A stretch of 14,478 nucleotides of DNA from Pseudoruminococcus sp964385235 (GCA_964385235.1 CAYLOD010000048.1:1-14478); one strand, 5' to 3'; positions 8,019-14,231 are shown, numbered from the stretch's first letter. The notes: a model not told the origin generated them from the letters alone. Program-made: numbers and translations.

Positions 8019-8045
8019 AAAAAAACGCGGCGGGGTACCCCGCCG
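8019..8045 (-). terminator. Palindromic hairpin with T7 tail, end of the repeat array
   Basis: A perfect 18-bp palindrome (8028-8045, CGGCGGGG-TACC-type centre) is followed on the minus strand by GCG and then seven Ts (+ strand As 8019-8025). This is a good intrinsic terminator for a minus-strand transcript coming through repeat copies D2 and D1 from the EF-G-like gene. It also appears to be the element's own 3' hairpin: the upstream block AAAACGACTTnGCGTC is shared with the 3' end of the copy at 13273-13500. Confidence 0.7.
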
Positions 8046-8183
8046 GAAAGACGCGAAGTCGTTTTTAGACATACGTCAGTAACTCATTGGTAATTTCTTT
8101 AAAACGCGTTAATAATCTTCCCTTATCGGTGTCGAGCGAGCGCAAGCGAGCGATTACGCGGCTTGCCTGCGGAGGCACTCCGC
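8046..8183 (-). repeat. Interspersed repeat copy D1 (internally deleted)
   Basis: Read on the minus strand: hairpin GCGGAG-TGC-CTCCGC (8169-8183), the core AGGCAAGCCGCGTAATCGC and on, then the tail ...AATTACCAATGAGTTAC to about 8079. It then jumps to the AAAACGACTT block next to the 3' hairpin. Compared with copy E it lacks about 75 bp of the middle tail. It matches copy D2 closely over core and tail. Confidence 0.88.
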
Positions 8184-8461
8184 CGTTCGTCAAAAAACTT
8201 CGACACCGACAGGGGACTATGTACCGCGCAATAAGTCAGTGCTTAATAAGCACATGGTAACTCATTGGTAATTTCTTTAAAGCGCGTTAATAATCTTCCC
8301 TTATCGGTGTCGAGCGAGCGCAAGCGAGCGATTACGCNNNNNNNNNNNNNNNNNNNNNNNNNNNNNNNNNNNNNNNNNNNNNNNNNNNNNNNNNNNNNNN
8401 NNNNNNNNNNNNNNNNNNNNNNNNNNNNNNNNNNNNNGGCTTGCCTGCGGAGGCACTCCGC
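8184..8461 (-). repeat. Interspersed repeat copy D2, interrupted by the assembly gap
   Basis: The copy has a 5' hairpin GCGGAG-TGC-CTCCGC (8447-8461), which is 14 nt past the EF-G-like stop codon. The Ns then interrupt the junction between AGGCAAGCC and the core. The core and tail resume at 8337 and run down to about 8257. The 3' part to 8184 (GCACTGACTTATTGCGCGG...) aligns with copy E. Its end merges with the 5' hairpin of D1, so neighbouring units share a hairpin. Confidence 0.85.
8338..8437. other. Assembly gap of 100 Ns
   Basis: Exactly 100 Ns lie inside the core of repeat copy D2. The round length is a conventional placeholder, so the true size is unknown. The flanks read GATTACGC and GGCTTGCC, which would join directly as in D1 (GATTACGCGGCTTGCC), so little or nothing may be missing, or further tandem repeat units may be collapsed. 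Confidence 0.97.
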
Positions 8462-8475
8462 CGCGGCTTTATATG

Positions 8476-10503
8476 TTATATGCTGTTGCTCGGAGCGGGT
8501 TCGTACCTTAAAAATTCAAGGGTATGGTATCCTCTGCCCTGTGTCGCCTGACGTATAAACGTTGAAAAATCACTTGTTTCCGCCATTGGTATTTCCGCTT
8601 CTATTATCTGATAGCCGTTCTGCGCGGGATTCATGCCTATGACCCTGCCGCGCCGCTTGTTTATTTCGCCCATTATATCGCCCATAGCAGAATCGGGCGC
8701 GGTGACCCTGAGAGAGCCTATCGGCTCAAGGAGGATAGGATCCGCGCTTTCCATAGCGGTTTTGAACGCGAGAGCGGCAGCCATCTTGAACGACATCTCG
8801 GAGGAGTCAACGGGGTGATACGAACCGTCGTACAGCGTCGCCTTTACTCCGACTACGGGGTAGCCCGCTATCGGTCCTTTCTGCATACACTCGCGCAGTC
8901 CCTTTTCAACCGCGGGGAAGAATCCCTTCGGGACAGCGCCGCCGACAACTCTCTCGGCGAACTCGAAGTCGCTGTCGCACGGCTCAAATTCTATCCATAC
9001 GTCGCCGAACTGACCGTGACCGCCTGTCTGCTTTTTGTGTTTGCCCTGAGCCTTGACCTTTTTGCGGATAGTTTCACGGTATGCGACCTTAGGAGTTTGA
9101 AGCGTTACCTCTATGCCGAATTTGCTCTTAAGCTTGGAAACGATAACGTCAAGGTGCTGTTCGCCGAGCGCCGTAAGGATCATCTCATGCGTTTCATTGT
9201 CTGTTTTAAACCTTATTGTCGGATCCTCCTCGCAAAGCCTCGCAAGACCCTGAGAAACCTTGTCCTCATCGCCCTTGTTCTTCGGATATACCGCCTTGGA
9301 GTAGGCAGGCTCCGGATAGTCTATACCCTCGAGTATGACTTTTCTCGCGGGTGCGCACAATGTGTCGCCCGTATTGACGGTTTGCAGCTTTGCGGCGGCG
9401 CCTATATCGCCCGCGCAGATATACGGAGCGTCAACGAGCTTTTTGCCGCAGATCGTCATAACCTTTGTCAGGCGCTCCGCCGCGCCCGTTCTCATATTCA
9501 CTATCGGCGTGTCGGGAGAAAACCTGCCCGATATGACCTTAAAGTACGACAGCTTTCCGACGAAAGGATCGGCTACGGTTTTAAATACAATAGCCGCGGG
9601 GAGAGCGTTCTCGTTTACGGCAAGCTCAACGGGATTGCCCTCTGTGTCGAGCGCAAGCTCCGCCGCCTTTTCCTCGGCGGACGGCGCGAGCCATATAAGG
9701 CCGTTCAAAAGCTGCTCTATGCCGTAGGTAAGCAGCGCGTCGCCGCAGAATACGGGGCTTATCTTGCCCTCCTTGACGCCCTTGCTTACGCCGACAATAA
9801 TCTCCTCGGGGGTAAACTCCTCGCCCGAAAAATACTTCTCAAACATCTCGTCGCTTGTTTCCGCGACAGCCTCGCAGATAGCCGTCCTGAGCCCCTCAAG
9901 GCGGTCGCCCATATCGGGTATGGGCACATTCAGGATTTTTCCGTTTTCGTATTTGTACGCCTTGTATTCGAGCAGATTGACGTAGCAGTCCGCCTTGCCG
10001 TCAACTATGTACGGTACGACGACGGGACATACGGACGGCCCGAACGACGCCTTTAAGTTCTCAAATACGCGGTAAAAGCGCGCGCTTTCATCGCAAAGAC
10101 CGTTTACAAAGAATATCTTTGTCAGTCCGCGCTTGTCCGCCGCCGCGACAGCCTTTTCGGTTCCCACGCATATGCCGCTTTTGCCCGAAACGGTGATAAG
10201 TACGGTATCCGCCGCGCGGACGCCCTCGTAAAGCCCGCCCTCAAAGTCGAAAAGTCCGGGGGTATCTATGATATTTATTTTATGGTTTTTCCACTCGACG
10301 GGGGCGGTAGCCGTAACAACGGAACTTTTACGTTTTATTTCCTCGGGGTCGTAGTCAAGGACCGTGTTCCCGTCGGATATTTTTCCGAGCCGCTCCGAGC
10401 CGCCGCAGATATAGATTATCGCCTCGGCAAGCGAGGTTTTCCCCGCGCCGCTGTGACCCGCGATAGCTACATTGAATATGTTTTTCGCACTGTATTGTTT
10501 CAT
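8476..10503 (-). CDS. Elongation factor G-like translational GTPase (FusA2-type paralogue)
   Basis: A 675-aa protein with EF-G architecture: G domain (about 1-270), domain II, domain III (EEDPTIRFKTDNETHEMILTA), domain IV with GGHGQFGDVW at 494-503, and a C-terminal domain V ending TQGRGYHTLEF. The P-loop GHSGAGKTS is at 16-24. It is not the housekeeping EF-G. The G3 motif reads DTPGLFDF (80-87), with Leu instead of the catalytic His, and the guanine-specificity motif NKxD is replaced by N134-G-L-C137 followed by Asp138. The DYDPEE-IKRKSS switch region is typical of the EF-G-like subfamily, whose function is poorly known. The start at 10503 has AAGGAG about 11 nt upstream; the ATG at 10572 adds 23 residues unlike the family. 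A promoter with a flanking dyad lies 80-115 nt upstream. Confidence 0.9.
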   Translation of the reverse strand: MKQYSAKNIFNVAIAGHSGAGKTSLAEAIIYICGGSERLGKISDGNTVLDYDPEEIKRKSSVVTATAPVEWKNHKINIIDTPGLFDFEGGLYEGVRAADTVLITVSGKSGICVGTEKAVAAADKRGLTKIFFVNGLCDESARFYRVFENLKASFGPSVCPVVVPYIVDGKADCYVNLLEYKAYKYENGKILNVPIPDMGDRLEGLRTAICEAVAETSDEMFEKYFSGEEFTPEEIIVGVSKGVKEGKISPVFCGDALLTYGIEQLLNGLIWLAPSAEEKAAELALDTEGNPVELAVNENALPAAIVFKTVADPFVGKLSYFKVISGRFSPDTPIVNMRTGAAERLTKVMTICGKKLVDAPYICAGDIGAAAKLQTVNTGDTLCAPARKVILEGIDYPEPAYSKAVYPKNKGDEDKVSQGLARLCEEDPTIRFKTDNETHEMILTALGEQHLDVIVSKLKSKFGIEVTLQTPKVAYRETIRKKVKAQGKHKKQTGGHGQFGDVWIEFEPCDSDFEFAERVVGGAVPKGFFPAVEKGLRECMQKGPIAGYPVVGVKATLYDGSYHPVDSSEMSFKMAAALAFKTAMESADPILLEPIGSLRVTAPDSAMGDIMGEINKRRGRVIGMNPAQNGYQIIEAEIPMAETSDFSTFIRQATQGRGYHTLEFLRYEPAPSNSI

Positions 10504-10567
10504 TATGTTAAAAACTCCTTCCTTTATGCACCACAATTTATTTGGTCGATGGTACATTAAAAATAAC

Positions 10568-10607
10568 TGCATAAATATTTTACAACATATTATAAACTAT
10601 TTATGCA
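10568..10607. promoter_or_regulatory. Perfect 10-bp dyad over the EF-G-like gene promoter (possible operator)
   Basis: TGCATAAATA (10568-10577) and TATTTATGCA (10598-10607) are exact inverted copies 20 bp apart. They bracket the -10 box and the likely start point of the minus-strand promoter. The spacing places the arms about three helical turns apart centre to centre, suitable for a dimeric repressor. No regulator gene is adjacent, so the ligand and protein are unknown. Confidence 0.45.
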
Positions 10608-10617
10608 AAAATTACAA
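10589..10617 (-). promoter_or_regulatory. Sigma-A promoter for the EF-G-like gene
   Basis: On the minus strand, TTGTAA (10612-10617) and a perfect TATAAT (10589-10594) are separated by 17 nt. Transcription would start near 10582, giving a leader of about 80 nt before the ATG at 10503, long enough for a regulatory element, although I recognise none. Confidence 0.6.
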
Positions 10618-10654
10618 GAGGAAAAGAGGAACTTTTAAGGTTTTGCGTCATAAA

Positions 10655-11731
10655 TCATTCTGCCATGTAGTAGTGATGTAAAATTTCCGTATATGTGGCG
10701 ACCTGCTTCGCCATTTCGTTCGCGCCGTACTGGCTCATACCGACATTATGGCCATATCCCCTGACAGTAAAGGTGAACTTTCCGTCCCTGTATGACGTAT
10801 CAAAGCACGCGCTTCTCAAGTCAAAGGCCTCGCGCATCTCGCTGCCCGACAGTGTCTGACCGCCGACGGTTATTGTCTTGACTGTTCCCGAATCTGTTTT
10901 TTCCGCTTTGCCTATCCATTTATCCTCGCTTTTTGAAAAATCGGCGTCCTTTGATATTTCGGACACCGCCTTTTTGAACTCACCAGCGGTCACGGTTTTT
11001 TTCGACAGGTAATCGGGTGCGAGAATATCATATGGGCTCGACACGGGGACGAGGCAGGGGAGTTTCCGCCCGAAAACGTCCTCGAAGCTGTCTGTCGTGC
11101 CGCTCGATATGGCGTAATATGTACAGGTGATCAGTTCTCCCTTATAAGTCAGAACCTCGCCCTTTACGCTTTCAACAATGTCCTTTATCCTGTTATATAT
11201 TTCGTCATAAGAACCGCCGCAGTCCTCCTTTAAGCGTTCGGGGGTAATATATATTGCTTTCTCAGACAGATCCGCCGAAAAGTCCGCGCCCTTGAGCTCG
11301 TCATGAGGGCTTTCGCGCTCATCAGCGCGTTTTTTTGCATAGCAGGTGTATGCCGCCACGCACTGTGCCTTAAGAGCTTCTGTTTCGTAGGACGGCGGCA
11401 TTTCCGCCGCGACGGCTCCTATCAGGAACTCCTCGTCCGTAAGCGTCAGGACTTTGCCGCTCGATGTATCGAGTATCTTAAACGTGCCGTCTGAGGCCGT
11501 TTTTTCGCTGTCTTTTACCTCTGACAAAGTTTCCGCGCTTTCGGCTGCCGGCGGTGACGGCGGGTTATCCTTTTCGGGCGCGGCTGATTTATGTCCGTAT
11601 GCAAGCTCCGACGCGCCCGCTCTTTCGCCCGCGCGTTCCGACCCGTTCGTCTGACCGAATGCCATAAAAGGCAGTAACGCCATTAAAAACAGTATTGTTC
11701 CGTATATGATGACTTTATGCTTTATTTTCAT
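10655..11731 (-). CDS. spoIID: Stage II sporulation protein D (SpoIID/LytB domain)
   Basis: Membrane-anchored lytic transglycosylase of 358 aa that cleaves peptidoglycan glycan strands during septal thinning and engulfment, working with SpoIIM and SpoIIP. A signal anchor spans about residues 5-26. A Ser/Glu/Pro/Ala-rich linker (about 27-82) is longer than usual. The SpoIID domain follows: AAEMPPSYETEALKAQ, with Glu110 in the position of the known catalytic Glu, then ISSGTTDSFEDVFG, LPCLVPVSSPYD and the C-terminal GYGHNVGMSQYGA. The start at 11731 has AAAGGA 9 nt upstream and lies directly before the membrane segment. It is not next to spoIIQ or other engulfment genes, and about 55 bp separate its stop from the next promoter. 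A sigma-E-like promoter is possible upstream. Confidence 0.92.
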   Translation of the reverse strand: MKIKHKVIIYGTILFLMALLPFMAFGQTNGSERAGERAGASELAYGHKSAAPEKDNPPSPPAAESAETLSEVKDSEKTASDGTFKILDTSSGKVLTLTDEEFLIGAVAAEMPPSYETEALKAQCVAAYTCYAKKRADERESPHDELKGADFSADLSEKAIYITPERLKEDCGGSYDEIYNRIKDIVESVKGEVLTYKGELITCTYYAISSGTTDSFEDVFGRKLPCLVPVSSPYDILAPDYLSKKTVTAGEFKKAVSEISKDADFSKSEDKWIGKAEKTDSGTVKTITVGGQTLSGSEMREAFDLRSACFDTSYRDGKFTFTVRGYGHNVGMSQYGANEMAKQVATYTEILHHYYMAE

Positions 11732-11773
11732 ATTTCCGCATCCTTTCCCGGAGCTTTAAACGGCTTCCTCACA

Positions 11774-11800
11774 AGGTTATCATATTTTCATTAAGAATAT
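11774..11800 (-). promoter_or_regulatory. Possible sigma-E-type promoter for spoIID
   Basis: On the minus strand, GATATT (ATATT at 11796-11800) is followed after 14 nt by GATAACCT (11774-11781), matching the Bacillus sigma-E -35 well and the CATACAMT -10 at about five of eight positions. The start point would be about 36 nt before the ATG. The call rests on known sigma-E control of spoIID in Bacillus plus a loose match. Confidence 0.28.
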
Positions 11801-11912
11801 CGTCAAAATAACGGTTCGGCATAATGAATTTATGCCTATGTTGACTTTTACCCCGCGTTTGTGTATTATATTGGTGTAATTTTAAAATGCGCTTATTGTA
11901 ATTACTATACAA

Positions 11913-11921
11913 TGATATAAT
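11913..11921 (+). promoter_or_regulatory. Extended -10 promoter for the 442-aa membrane protein gene
   Basis: TGATATAAT gives a perfect TATAAT with the extended TG motif. At 17 nt upstream is only TTATTG, a poor -35, which is acceptable for extended -10 promoters. The leader to the ATG at 11944 is about 15 nt, with AAGGGGTG as ribosome binding site, so the start point lies close to it. Confidence 0.4.
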
Positions 11922-11943
11922 ATTATAAAGGGGTGTTCGGCAT

Positions 11944-13272
11944 ATGAAAATAAAATATAATTGGATTGCGCTTGCTATATCCGCTCTCGTGTCGTTAGGG
12001 CTGGGAACATGGCAGGCTATAGTCAACGCTCGTGGAGGAAATTTCTTCCTTGACAAGTCGATGTATACTATTGTTATTTTCGGGCTTGCGATTTTTGCGT
12101 TTATTTTCGGAGCGGTTCTGACGATCTTAGACCGTGAAACGCCAAAGACATACAACATCGGCAAAAACTTCCTCGCGGGCTTTTTCGGTCTGCTCATATC
12201 AATATGCTATATTTCCGACGGGCTTATCGGGTTTACCACTATTTCGGGGCAGGACTATATGTTTCTTTTCATCATCACAAAGCTGTTCGAGATATTCGCG
12301 GGCGGAGTATTCCTCGCGGAATCCGTATCCCTGATAGTGGGCAAAAACCTCCTGAAAAGCAAACCGCTTTTAACGATTTCGGTTCCGATAATGTTCGCTC
12401 TCCGTCTGACAATGCTGTTCTTTGAATACGCGAAGATTTCCGTTCAAAGCTCGGAAATGTTCGATATAGTCACCGTCGCTTTCGCGAGTCTGTTTATGTA
12501 TTATCACGCGGTCATGTTCGCGGGTCTTAAAAAAAGCTGTGTAAAGTCGCTCTTTCTTTTCGGCGCGCCGATGATATGCGTCGCACTCGCGAGTACAACG
12601 GATATAGTAGCGTCTGCGCTGATTGCGGGAGAGTTCAGGCTTTCAAACATGATCATGACGTTTGCGGACGCCCTGCTCTGCTTATATGCGATATGTCTTC
12701 TCGCGGAAATAACCCGTAAGGTCGGCAGACAGTATTTGAATGATTTTGCCGATGATGTCGATATATCCGTACCCGAAAACGCGGCGGATACGGAGAAAAC
12801 CTCCGATAATACCGAGGAGCAGGTCTACAGCTCGTTTGAGGATATTGCCTCTTTCGGAAGAAATAAGCCGCGCATTCACCATGAAACCATTCTGTCCGAA
12901 CCTGCGGCGAACGTAGAGTCCAAACCAAAGGTCGCGTCTCACGCAAGCGCTCTCCACGAAGCGCTCACCGATAATTTTAAAGCGGTTGCCGACGATGACG
13001 ACGATCGGAAAAATCCGGCGGCGCAGGACGATTCGGTGCCTTATTCCGAGCCCAAGGAAAATGATTTTAAGGGACGCCGTGTTCGCACAGATGGCGATTC
13101 CTCCTTTTCTGATACGAAGTCGGACGTTCAAGCCGAGCCGATACCGGAACAATCGTCCAAATCGGCATCAGAATCCGTGCCGTCCGATAATTCTTTGCTT
13201 TCCGCACCGGACGGTGTCGACATGGACAGAATAAACCGCCTTCTCTCCGAATTTGAACATGACCATATGTAG
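11944..13272 (+). CDS. Unrecognised polytopic membrane protein with long acidic cytoplasmic tail
   Basis: I do not recognise this 442-aa protein. Residues 1-256 hold about eight hydrophobic helices (near 7-27, 41-61, 76-97, 106-130, 141-160, 172-194, 201-226 and 234-256), with a short positive N-terminus and a basic RKVGRQ after the last helix, suggesting a cytoplasmic C-terminus. Residues 257-442 are predicted disordered, rich in Asp, Glu, Ser and Pro, including DDDDD near 338. It ends with the short amphipathic stretch MDRINRLLSEFEHDHM, which could be a docking peptide. The start at 11944 has AAGGGGTG 8 nt upstream. It is divergent from spoIID with about 210 bp between, and its TAG stop touches repeat copy E. 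No enzymatic motif is visible. Confidence 0.8.
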   Translation: MKIKYNWIALAISALVSLGLGTWQAIVNARGGNFFLDKSMYTIVIFGLAIFAFIFGAVLTILDRETPKTYNIGKNFLAGFFGLLISICYISDGLIGFTTISGQDYMFLFIITKLFEIFAGGVFLAESVSLIVGKNLLKSKPLLTISVPIMFALRLTMLFFEYAKISVQSSEMFDIVTVAFASLFMYYHAVMFAGLKKSCVKSLFLFGAPMICVALASTTDIVASALIAGEFRLSNMIMTFADALLCLYAICLLAEITRKVGRQYLNDFADDVDISVPENAADTEKTSDNTEEQVYSSFEDIASFGRNKPRIHHETILSEPAANVESKPKVASHASALHEALTDNFKAVADDDDDRKNPAAQDDSVPYSEPKENDFKGRRVRTDGDSSFSDTKSDVQAEPIPEQSSKSASESVPSDNSLLSAPDGVDMDRINRLLSEFEHDHM

Positions 13273-13500
13273 GCGGGCGAGTGCCTCTGCAGGCAAGTCG
13301 CGTAATCGCTCGCTTGCGCTCGCTCGGCACTGATAAGAAAAGATTATTGACGCGTTTTAAAGAAATTATCAATGAGTTACCATATGCTAATCATGCACTG
13401 ACTTCCTGCGCGGCACATAAGCGTCCCTTGCCGGTGCCGAAGTTTTTCGCCGTATGGCGGAAAACGACTTAGCGTCCTGCTTGCGGGCGATGCCCGCGCG
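13273..13500 (+). repeat. Interspersed repeat copy E, apparently full length with hairpins at both ends
   Basis: The longest uninterrupted unit (about 228 bp). In order: an imperfect 5' hairpin GCGAG-TGC-CTCTGC directly after the TAG stop; AGGCAAGTCGCG; the core TAATCGCTCGCTTGCGCTCG; a tail with AATTATCAATGAGTTACC; the block GCACTGACTTCCTGCGCGG; an internal CGCC-GTAT-GGCG stem with T/A flanks; AAAACGACTTAGCGTC; and a 3' hairpin GCGGGC-GAT-GCCCGC (13483-13497). Parts match A2, B, D1 and D2, so it can serve as the reference copy. Confidence 0.9.
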
Positions 13501-13584
13501 TTAACGGTTCGTTTCCTTTATAACCTCATCAAGACACCGAATGGTTTTGTCTTTAAGGCGAACGGATATAATGCTTACACCCTC
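13501..13584 (-). pseudogene. Possible relic of a ribbon-helix-helix DNA-binding gene
   Basis: On the minus strand an open stretch of about 27 codons reads SVRLKDKTIRCLDEV then IKETNR before TAA. This closely resembles the first strand and helix of Arc/MetJ-type ribbon-helix-helix proteins (consensus like SVRL...LD...KETNRSRxELI). It breaks off where the conserved SRxELI should follow, exactly at the 3' hairpin of repeat copy E. It has no start codon and overlaps the terminator at its other end. It may be a fragment left by rearrangement at the repeat, or chance resemblance. Confidence 0.3.
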
Positions 13585-13607
13585 TCAGATGAGAGGGTGT
13601 TTTATTG
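13577..13607 (+). terminator. Intrinsic terminator on the + strand
   Basis: A perfect 10-bp stem, ACACCCTCTC / GAGAGGGTGT, with loop AGAT is followed by TTTATT (a run of four Ts including the last stem base). It lies about 300 nt past the 442-aa gene, after repeat copy E, so the repeat is probably transcribed as part of that gene's 3' UTR. Confidence 0.85.
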
Positions 13608-13676
13608 TGAGCTTATCCATTATACTCTAACCTCCACTGCAAATCGTATAAGAAATATTGGAATCAGTATAGTATA

Positions 13677-13790
13677 TATTACAAAACTGTACACTTATTA
13701 TCGTGCAAACCAATTTTAAAAAAAATGTTGACATTCTAAGAATTTTGTAATATAATGTATAATACAATTTGTAATACTTATTTATTACAA
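13677..13790. promoter_or_regulatory. Four copies of octamer TTGTAATA/TATTACAA around a promoter
   Basis: The octamer occurs at 13677-13684 (minus), 13745-13752 (plus, overlapping the -10 box), 13769-13776 (plus) and 13783-13790 (minus). The last two form a perfect inverted repeat with a 6-nt loop. A further imperfect arm (TAATACAA) just left of 13769 makes an 8-1-8 dyad there. The arrangement suggests operator sites for a dimeric regulator, though the region is AT-rich. Confidence 0.4.
13728..13756 (+). promoter_or_regulatory. Consensus sigma-A promoter of the DUF4190-type gene
   Basis: A perfect TTGACA (13728-13733) and a perfect TATAAT (13751-13756) are exactly 17 nt apart. Transcription would start near 13763, giving a leader of about 55 nt that contains a perfect 8-bp inverted repeat. 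A full-consensus promoter is expected to be very strong unless repressed. Confidence 0.88.
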
Positions 13791-13818
13791 GATGTATATG
13801 TTTTAGGAGGAATATTTT

Positions 13819-14172
13819 ATGGATCAACAACCAAATTTTCAGTCCAATCAGCAACCCGGTCAGCAGCCTATGCCTCAGCCGTCTCAGGATCCCGGCAAGG
13901 GCATGGGGATAGCCTCGCTCGTTCTGGGTATTGTCGGTCTTTGCACAGGCAATTTGTACGGTCTTGGCTGTGTACTGGGTATTGTCGGAATCGTACTCGC
14001 CGTAATGTCGGGCAATAAAAGCTCGTCAGCAGGTCTTCAGCGCAACGGATTAGCGATAGCCGGACTTGTCTTGTCCATTCTCTCGGTCGTAGTCGGCGCG
14101 GGATGCCTTATCTGCACAATCTGCACGGGTGCAGGAGCTTGCGCAGGCGCAAGCGCGGGTTTATACTCATAA
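13819..14172 (+). CDS. Small DUF4190-type membrane protein
   Basis: A 117-aa protein. Residues 1-26 are a soluble Gln/Pro/Asn-rich stretch. Two hydrophobic hairpins follow: GIASLVLGIVGLC to LGIVGIVLAVMSG (about 29-64), then RNGLAIAGLVLSILSVVVGAG (about 75-95). The repeated G.A..SLVLGI and RNGLAIAGLVLSI signatures are those of DUF4190/TM2-like proteins of unknown function common in Firmicutes. The C-terminus is unusually rich in Cys, Gly and Ala (CLICTICTGAGACAGA). The ribosome binding site AGGAGG lies 8 nt before the ATG. It has its own consensus promoter and is followed by a hairpin of the repeat family. The next gene shares its leader pattern and N-terminal composition, suggesting a paralogous pair. 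A role at the membrane is all that can be inferred. Confidence 0.85.
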   Translation: MDQQPNFQSNQQPGQQPMPQPSQDPGKGMGIASLVLGIVGLCTGNLYGLGCVLGIVGIVLAVMSGNKSSSAGLQRNGLAIAGLVLSILSVVVGAGCLICTICTGAGACAGASAGLYS

Positions 14173-14187
14173 TAATTTTTCTCGGCG

Positions 14188-14204
14188 GGCGGAGTACCTC
14201 CGCC
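14188..14204 (+). repeat. Isolated hairpin of the repeat family (copy F)
   Basis: GGCGGAG-TAC-CTCCGCC is a perfect 7-bp stem with triloop TAC, 15 nt after the DUF4190-type stop codon. It has the same geometry as the 5' hairpins of the larger repeats but no core or tail. No T run follows directly. A second small inverted repeat, AATGAAAA / TTTTCATT (14213-14230), lies between it and the next promoter, and either could help end the transcript. Confidence 0.6.
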
Positions 14205-14231
14205 GCTCCTAAAATGAAAATTTTTTCATTC

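Noticed and set aside
8265..8558. + strand ORF running through the Ns
   Set aside because: It consists of repeat core, assembly gap and the antisense of the EF-G-like C-terminus.
8815..10056. 413-codon + strand ORF opposite the EF-G-like gene
   Set aside because: It is antisense to a clearly homologous gene; the composition is an artefact of codon use and no family resemblance was seen.
12682..13152. Minus-strand ORFs opposite the 442-aa gene tail
   Set aside because: Arg/Ile-rich translations of the complementary strand of an Asp/Ser-rich tail; no ribosome binding site or family match.
13067..13372. 101-codon minus-strand ORF starting in repeat copy E
   Set aside because: Its first part is translated repeat sequence and the rest is antisense to the 442-aa gene; a very similar start is seen by translating repeat copy D2, which shows it is repeat-derived.
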